Below are positions 5,716 to 9,948 of a DNA stretch of 9,948 bases, piece by piece. A program made the position numbers and the translations under genes. Source of the DNA: Ruminococcus sp. (lineage in GTDB: Bacteria > Bacillota > Clostridia > Oscillospirales > Acutalibacteraceae); assembly GCA_017380355.1 (NCBI GenBank), contig JAFOED010000009.1, positions 1 through 9,948 of the forward strand, in the 5' to 3' direction. The notes below the pieces were generated by a model, which worked only from the letters and a program-made list of their open reading frames with translations, did not search any database and was not told the DNA's origin. Every line of letters starts with the position of its first letter. Within the stretch, counting starts at the first letter, position 1.

Positions 5716-6584
5716 CTTTTAGATTTAATTTCGCGGTTGGACATTCTTTTAGCGTAACGCTTAGTTACGACGTTGATGTTATCCAGTACGATATCCGCAG
5801 TAAGTCGAGGTTTATACGTACACTCGCGGTTTTTCTCGAGTTCTTCAATAGCGTCATAGATTTCTTTGTCGCTGTTGTTTTCGAAAATCTCTTTAATAGT
5901 ACGCATAGCGTAGTTGTATCCGTACTCAACCATACTGTCAAAAGCGTCTGCAGAGTATTTCATCAGTTCAAGACGCTGAGTGTTAGGAAAGTCGATGAGT
6001 TTAATAATTTTCTTGTCAAATTCTTCGTTTTCGAAAATGTAGTTGCAGTTATCAAAATACACGCAGAAGATAAAGTCGAGGTCTTTTTCTAAAAGTGGGT
6101 AAGCAGGGATGTTATCGAGAAAAGCACCGTCTAAATATCTGTCACCGTCGATTTTTTCACCACGGCTGAAAAGCGGAATTGCGATAGCTCCGTGCATAAA
6201 TTTGTTGAGTTTTTCGCCTTCTAAGGTATGAAAAGGAACATATTCGACTCTGTGCTTTGTGTAGTTCCACGCAGAAACGTAGTGCTCGTACGGAAGCGGT
6301 TTACCTTTTGCAAGTACCTCATCAATCGCATCAAGAAGGACTTTGTTTCCTGAATAAGATAGGAAAAATCTGCCGTGCTTGTTAGTGTCCATACTTTTCC
6401 ATAGCTTAGCCATTTCTTCAGTCTGGTCCATACCATAAGCCTGAGCGACGAGTGCTCCGATAGAGGAAGAACTGACGACATGAATACTATCCATACCGAA
6501 ATATTCTTCAATTGCCTGCATAACACCTATTTCGTAAGCGCCTTTGCTGGCACCGCCACCAAGCACAACTCCGATTTTTGGCAT
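5691..6584 (-). CDS. Patatin-like phospholipase
   Basis: The 297-residue protein is a patatin-family serine acyl hydrolase, expected to cleave acyl chains from phospholipids or other lipids with a Ser-Asp dyad. The oxyanion-hole loop is GGGASKG at 9-15. The nucleophile elbow is V37-S-S-S-S-I-G43: Ser41 aligns with the catalytic serine, but position 39, usually Gly in the G-x-S-x-G motif, is Ser. The catalytic Asp is Asp152 in YLDGAFLDNIP. The C-terminal 100 residues are charged, ending in a Lys/Ser/Asn-rich tail. There is no signal peptide, so a cytoplasmic or membrane-face role is likely, as for RssA/YlbK-type proteins. The start at 6584 is set by GGAGGTG (6591-6597) 6 nt upstream. A GTG five codons earlier overlaps that site and is rejected. 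The gene has its own promoter and converges with the dnaC-like gene. Confidence 0.92.
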   Translation of the reverse strand: MPKIGVVLGGGASKGAYEIGVMQAIEEYFGMDSIHVVSSSSIGALVAQAYGMDQTEEMAKLWKSMDTNKHGRFFLSYSGNKVLLDAIDEVLAKGKPLPYEHYVSAWNYTKHRVEYVPFHTLEGEKLNKFMHGAIAIPLFSRGEKIDGDRYLDGAFLDNIPAYPLLEKDLDFIFCVYFDNCNYIFENEEFDKKIIKLIDFPNTQRLELMKYSADAFDSMVEYGYNYAMRTIKEIFENNSDKEIYDAIEELEKNRECTYKPRLTADIVLDNINVVTKRYAKRMSNREIKSKSKNKSPKN

Positions 6585-6590
6585 AGTATT

Positions 6591-6597
6591 CACCTCC
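6591..6597 (-). promoter_or_regulatory. Ribosome binding site fixing the patatin start
   Basis: GGAGGTG on the minus strand lies 6 nt before the ATG at 6584-6582. It overlaps the upstream in-frame GTG (6599-6597), so that GTG cannot be the start. Confidence 0.85.
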
Positions 6598-6616
6598 ACT
6601 TCTTTCTCAACTTAGA

Positions 6617-6645
6617 ATTATAGCACAAATTCGTAGTTCTTGCAA
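6617..6645 (-). promoter_or_regulatory. Sigma-A-like promoter for the patatin gene
   Basis: On the minus strand TTGCAA (6645-6640), a 17-nt spacer and TATAAT (6622-6617) are present. The -10 is preceded by TGC (extended type). The sequence upstream of the -35 is A/T-rich and could act as an UP element. The -10 lies 32 nt before the ATG. Confidence 0.78.
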
Positions 6646-6670
6646 TAAACTTTTAAATATAATAATATTC

Positions 6671-6684
6671 TGTAAGATGTTACA
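6671..6684. repeat. Inverted repeat TGTAA-N4-TTACA (candidate operator)
   Basis: TGTAA (6671-6675) and TTACA (6680-6684) form a perfect 5-bp dyad around GATG. It lies between the divergent patatin and ligase promoters, 26 bp beyond the patatin -35 and 59 bp upstream of the ligase -35. A transcription-factor site is possible; no regulator is identified. Confidence 0.4.
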
Positions 6685-6695
6685 AAAAATAAGTG

Positions 6696-6711
6696 TTTAT
6701 GCGTGCATAAA
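6696..6711. repeat. Inverted repeat TTTATGC-GT-GCATAAA (candidate operator)
   Basis: A perfect 7-bp dyad with a 2-bp centre, with two further matching base pairs (GT/AC) outside one mismatch on each side. It lies 32 bp upstream of the ligase -35, a position suited to an activator. It stands out from the AT-rich surroundings because it carries GC steps symmetrically. The binding protein is unknown. Confidence 0.5.
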
Positions 6712-6742
6712 GACTAAATATATATGAATTAAAAATTGGTTA

Positions 6743-6771
6743 TTGACTTTGACGCTTTAAAATGTTAAAAT
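6743..6771 (+). promoter_or_regulatory. Sigma-A-like promoter for the ligase-iorA operon
   Basis: TTGACT (6743-6748), a 17-nt spacer and TAAAAT (6766-6771) preceded by TGT (extended -10) make a good vegetative promoter. Transcription would begin near 6778, leaving about 25 nt of leader that holds only the ribosome binding site. Control by a leader RNA is therefore unlikely, and control by DNA-binding proteins upstream more likely. A second TTGAC directly follows the first (6749-6753) but is wrongly spaced for this -10. Confidence 0.8.
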
Positions 6772-6802
6772 ACGACTATGTTTTAAAAGAAGGTGTATCA
6801 TT

Positions 6803-8440
6803 ATGACAATAGTGCATTTGCTTGAGAGAAATGCACAGGAGTTTCCACAGGATACAGCGCTTGTGGAGATTAACCCTGAACAGCCTGAAACCAGACGTAG
6901 AACATGGAGCGAGTACGAGCTTGTAGAGCCTACTCACAAAGTTCCGCATTATCGTCGTGAGATAACATGGGCTGTTTTTAACGAAAAAGCTAACCGCTGT
7001 GCGAATATGCTTTTGCACAACGGTATCGGTAAAGGCAAAAAAGTCGCTATTCTGCTTATGAACAGCATTATGTGGCTTCCTATTTACTTCGGTATTTTAA
7101 AGACAGGAGCTTTAGCTGTACCTCTTAACTTCAGATATTCATCAGATGAGATTGAGTACTGTCTTGACTTAGCCGAGGCTGATGTTCTTATTTTCGGTCA
7201 GGAGTTTATCGGCCGAGTTGAACAGATTGCTGATAAGGTATCTAAGAAGTGTACTCTTATTTACTACGGCGGTGGTTGTCCTGCTTTTGCTGATGATTAC
7301 CGAGACCTCGTTTCTGAACATTCAGGTACTTTCCCTGAATGTACGCTAGAAGAAGAGGACAACGCGGCTATTTACTTCTCATCAGGTACAACAGGCTTTC
7401 CAAAAGCTATTTTACATAATCACGAAAGTTTAATCCACTCATGCAGAGTTGAGCAGAATCACCACCAGCAGACAAAGGACGATTGTTTCCTTTGTATTCC
7501 GCCGCTATACCACACAGGTGCTAAGATGCACTGGTTCGGTAGTCTTCTTACTGGTTCTAAGGCTGTTATCTTAAAAGGTACACATGCTAAAACTATCTTA
7601 GAAGCCGCAAGTAGCGAGAAATGTTCTATAGTCTGGCTTTTAGTTCCTTGGGCACAGGATATCCTGAATGCTCTTGATAGAGGCGAAGTAAAGCTCTCTG
7701 ACTATGATTTATCTAACTGGAGACTTATGCATATCGGCGCACAGCCTGTACCTCAGAGCCTTATTAAACGTTGGCTTGAGTACTTCCCTGAGCACAGCTA
7801 CGACACAAACTACGGTCTATCCGAGTCTATCGGTCCTGGTGCTGTTCACCTTGGTATGGAAAACGTGCACAAAGTCGGTGCTATCGGTGTTCCTGGTTAC
7901 GGATGGCAGGTTAAGATTGTTGACCCACAGGGCGTAGAAGTTAAGCAGGGAGACGTCGGCGAACTTTGTTTAAAAGGACCTGGCGTTATGACTTGCTACT
8001 ACAGAGATGAAAAAGCAACTCAGGCAACACTTAGAGATGGTTGGCTTTTCTCTGGCGATATGGCTATGCAGGACGAAGACGGATTCATTTACCTTGTTGA
8101 CCGTAAAAAAGACGTTATTATCACAGGTGGTGAGAACCTCTATCCTGTACAGATTGAAAACTTCCTTGCGGCTCACAGCAAGATTAAAGACGTTGCTGTT
8201 ATCGGCTTGCCTGACCCACGTCTTGGCGAAATCGCTACTGCGATTATCGAACTCAAACAGGATATGACTTGTACAGAAGAGGAAATCAACGAGTTTTGTC
8301 TCGAGCTTCCTCGCTATAAGCGTCCTCGTCGCATCATCTTTGCTGATGTACCGCGTAATCCGACAGGTAAAATCGAAAAGCCGAAGCTGAGAAAACTCTA
8401 CGGCGCTGAAGGCTTAGTTGATTCACAGAATAAATCTTAA
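6803..8440 (+). CDS. AMP-forming acyl/aryl-CoA ligase (ANL superfamily)
   Basis: The 545-residue enzyme adenylates a carboxylic acid with ATP and transfers the acyl group to CoA. All core motifs are present: the P-loop SSGTTGFPK (193-201), YGLSE (337-341), SGD with Asp419, the hinge region DRKKD (433-437), GGEN (442-445), and the C-terminal catalytic Lys523 in NPTGKIEKPKLRK. These show a complete, active ligase of the FadD/CaiC type rather than the shorter PaaK type. Residues 24-52 form a charged Arg/Glu/Pro-rich segment before the usual first motif (ITWAVFNEKANR), and an RRRTW/RREITW pattern occurs twice there. AAGAAGG (6787-6793) lies 9 nt before the ATG. The next gene, iorA, starts 19 nt after the stop, so the physiological substrate may be an aryl acid such as indoleacetate or phenylacetate. 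That is inference; a fatty acid or other short acid is equally compatible with the sequence. Confidence 0.93.
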   Translation: MTIVHLLERNAQEFPQDTALVEINPEQPETRRRTWSEYELVEPTHKVPHYRREITWAVFNEKANRCANMLLHNGIGKGKKVAILLMNSIMWLPIYFGILKTGALAVPLNFRYSSDEIEYCLDLAEADVLIFGQEFIGRVEQIADKVSKKCTLIYYGGGCPAFADDYRDLVSEHSGTFPECTLEEEDNAAIYFSSGTTGFPKAILHNHESLIHSCRVEQNHHQQTKDDCFLCIPPLYHTGAKMHWFGSLLTGSKAVILKGTHAKTILEAASSEKCSIVWLLVPWAQDILNALDRGEVKLSDYDLSNWRLMHIGAQPVPQSLIKRWLEYFPEHSYDTNYGLSESIGPGAVHLGMENVHKVGAIGVPGYGWQVKIVDPQGVEVKQGDVGELCLKGPGVMTCYYRDEKATQATLRDGWLFSGDMAMQDEDGFIYLVDRKKDVIITGGENLYPVQIENFLAAHSKIKDVAVIGLPDPRLGEIATAIIELKQDMTCTEEEINEFCLELPRYKRPRRIIFADVPRNPTGKIEKPKLRKLYGAEGLVDSQNKS

Positions 8441-8459
8441 TTTTTAAGGGGTATATATA

Positions 8460-9948
8460 ATGAAAAGACTTATGATTGGTAACCAGGCTGTCGCTTGTGG
8501 TTTACACGACGGCGGTTTAGGCGTAGTATCCAGCTATCCTGGTACTCCGTCTACTGAAATTACTGAATTTTTATCTAAATTTGACGATATCCACTCTGAG
8601 TGGGCACCTAACGAGAAGGTAGCTTGTGAAGTTGCTTTCGGTGCATCTTTAGCAGGTGCTAGAAGCGCTTGTGCGATGAAACACGTAGGCTTAAACGTTG
8701 CTGCAGACCCACTTTTCACACTTTCGTATACAGGTGTTAACGGCGGTATGGTTATCTGCGTTGCTGATGACCCTGCTATGCACAGCTCACAGAACGAGCA
8801 GGACTCCCGTCACTACGCTATAGCGTCTAAAGTTCCTATGCTCGAGCCGTCAGACTCACAGGAAGCATATGATTTCGCAAAATCTGCTTTCGAGCTTTCT
8901 GAGAAATTTGACACTCCTGTTCTCTTAAGAATGTGTACTCGTATTGCTCACAGCCAGTCTGTAGTTGAGATGGGCGAGAAGGTAGAAGCTACTTTAAGAG
9001 ATTACGAGAAGAACCCTGCAAAATACATTATGATGCCTGGTAATGCTATCAAGCGTCATCCTTTTGTTGAAGACAGAACTTTAGCTTTAGCTGAGTATGC
9101 AAACGACTGTATGTACAACAAGGTTGAGTATAACAGTGACGAAATCGGTATCATCACATCAGGTTGTTCTTATTTATATGTTAAAGAAGTTATGGGTGAC
9201 AGCGCATCTATCCTTAAAATCGGTATGCCACATCCGTTACCTTCTACACTTATCAAGGAGTTTGCTTCTAAAGTTAAGAAACTCTATGTTATCGAAGAGC
9301 TTGACCCTGTAATTGAGAATCACGTTAAAGCTTTAGGTATTGACGTAATAGGCAAGGATATGTTCTCTATTCTAGGCGAGTTCTCACAGCAGACTATCGC
9401 TAAGGCTTTTGGTAAGGATGAAAAAGTCAGTATCAGCGCTGATTCAGAGATTCCTAACCGTCCTCCGATGATGTGTGCAGGCTGTCCACATAGAGGTATG
9501 TTCTACACACTCGCTAAGAACAAGATTACTGTTCACGGTGATATCGGCTGTTACACCTTAGGTGCTGTTCCTCCGCTTTCTGCACTTGATTCTACTCTTT
9601 GTATGGGTGCTTCTATCTCAGGCCTTCACGGGTATAATTGTGCAAGAGGAGAAGAAGCAGAGAAGAAGAGTGTTGCTGTTATCGGTGACTCTACATTTAT
9701 GCACTCTGGAATGACAGGTCTTGTCAACGTTGCTTATAATGCTACTAATTCAACAGTTATCATTCTCGATAACTCTATCACAGGTATGACAGGTCACCAG
9801 CAGAACCCGACAACAGGTTACAACATCAAAGGTGACGTTGCCGCTAAAGTTAACCTCGAAGAGCTCTGTAAAGCGCTTGGTATCAACCGCGTGAGAGTTG
9901 TTGACCCTTACGATTTAAAGGCATGTGAAACAGCAGTTAAAGAAGAAC
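8460..9948 (+). CDS. iorA: Indolepyruvate:ferredoxin oxidoreductase alpha subunit (3' end outside window)
   Basis: The first 496 residues are present and the frame is open to the edge. IorA binds thiamine diphosphate and, with IorB, converts aryl pyruvates + CoA + oxidised ferredoxin to arylacetyl-CoA + CO2 + reduced ferredoxin, reversibly. The N-terminal pyrimidine-binding domain shows GNQAVACGL and SSYPGTPSTE (residues 7-34) and NEKVACEVAFGAS (51-63). The middle domain covers about residues 225-320. The diphosphate-binding domain has CAGCPHR (339-345), DIGCYTLG (361-368), and the thiamine-diphosphate/Mg signature from GDS (409-411) to DNS (437-439), followed by MTGHQQNP. The usual C-terminal ferredoxin-like domain with 4Fe-4S clusters would lie beyond the edge and cannot be checked. 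AAGGGG (8446-8451) lies 8 nt before the ATG at 8460. It follows the ligase by 19 nt in one operon; iorB is expected just downstream. Confidence 0.95.
   Translation, partial: MKRLMIGNQAVACGLHDGGLGVVSSYPGTPSTEITEFLSKFDDIHSEWAPNEKVACEVAFGASLAGARSACAMKHVGLNVAADPLFTLSYTGVNGGMVICVADDPAMHSSQNEQDSRHYAIASKVPMLEPSDSQEAYDFAKSAFELSEKFDTPVLLRMCTRIAHSQSVVEMGEKVEATLRDYEKNPAKYIMMPGNAIKRHPFVEDRTLALAEYANDCMYNKVEYNSDEIGIITSGCSYLYVKEVMGDSASILKIGMPHPLPSTLIKEFASKVKKLYVIEELDPVIENHVKALGIDVIGKDMFSILGEFSQQTIAKAFGKDEKVSISADSEIPNRPPMMCAGCPHRGMFYTLAKNKITVHGDIGCYTLGAVPPLSALDSTLCMGASISGLHGYNCARGEEAEKKSVAVIGDSTFMHSGMTGLVNVAYNATNSTVIILDNSITGMTGHQQNPTTGYNIKGDVAAKVNLEELCKALGINRVRVVDPYDLKACETAVKEE

Noticed and set aside
5637..6092. 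Plus-strand 151-codon open frame
   Set aside because: Antisense to the patatin gene and overlapping the terminator; a Phe/Val-rich shadow with no family resemblance.
6585..6599. GTG start five codons upstream for the patatin
   Set aside because: The GTG overlaps the GGAGGTG ribosome binding site of the correctly spaced ATG at 6584.
6671..6684. TyrR-box-like reading of TGTAA-N4-TTACA
   Set aside because: It recalls the TyrR consensus TGTAAA-N6-TTTACA and lies upstream of an aromatic-pathway gene, but the half-site spacing is wrong and TyrR is a gammaproteobacterial regulator.
6772..6802. T-box or riboswitch in the ligase-iorA leader
   Set aside because: The leader between the inferred transcription start and the ribosome binding site is only about ten nucleotides, too short for a structured RNA.
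1..9948. A new defence, mobile or biosynthetic system
   Set aside because: Every gene seen belongs to a recognisable family with housekeeping or metabolic character; no tandem repeats, CRISPR spacers, integrase, toxin-antitoxin pair or reverse transcriptase was found on either strand.

Overview
The window reads as ordinary chromosomal DNA of a low-to-moderate G+C anaerobic Firmicute, most likely a gut- or rumen-type member of the Clostridia (Oscillospiraceae/Ruminococcaceae-like). The evidence is strong AGGAGG-type ribosome binding sites, sigma-A-like promoters with 17-nt spacers, a DnaD/DnaC-type helicase-loader gene pair, a small TSCPD protein, a RING-finger/DUF2628 membrane protein, and a ferredoxin-dependent 2-oxoacid oxidoreductase. 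This taxonomic placement is inference. No phage, insertion sequence, CRISPR array, tRNA or rRNA was seen.

Layout. (1) Positions 1-719, minus strand: the N-terminal 239 residues of a zinc-finger membrane protein, cut by the window edge. (2) 720-857: a divergent intergenic region with two good back-to-back promoters. (3) 858-3208, plus strand: prfB (release factor 2, without the usual programmed frameshift) and a cofactor-independent phosphoglycerate mutase-family gene, 23 nt apart and closed by a bidirectional terminator. (4) 3259-3507, minus strand: an 82-residue TSCPD protein. (5) 3669-5665, plus strand: a DnaD-domain protein followed 11 nt later by a DnaC/DnaI-like AAA+ ATPase, together a likely helicase-loading module. 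(6) 5691-6584, minus strand: a patatin-like phospholipase converging on the ATPase gene; its stop codon lies in the loop of the terminator the two genes share. (7) 6585-6802: a divergent intergenic region with two promoters and two separate dyad-symmetric sequences. (8) 6803 to the window end, plus strand: an AMP-forming acyl/aryl-CoA ligase and iorA (indolepyruvate:ferredoxin oxidoreductase alpha subunit, cut at the edge), 19 nt apart.

How the genes work together. prfB, dnaD and the dnaC-like gene are housekeeping functions of translation termination and replication. The ligase-iorA pair is the most informative metabolic unit. The ligase would make an acyl- or arylacetyl-CoA, and Ior interconverts arylacetyl-CoA + CO2 with an arylpyruvate using ferredoxin. 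Together they could form the reductive aryl-acid route to aromatic amino acids known from rumen anaerobes and methanogens, or the reverse degradative route. The ligase substrate cannot be read from the sequence.

I did not find a clearly new multi-gene system. The items most worth a second look are the ligase-iorA operon with its dyad-bearing control region, the in-frame prfB, the patatin whose nucleophile elbow reads S-x-S-x-G, the hairpin that doubles as coding sequence and shared terminator, and the RING-like membrane protein.
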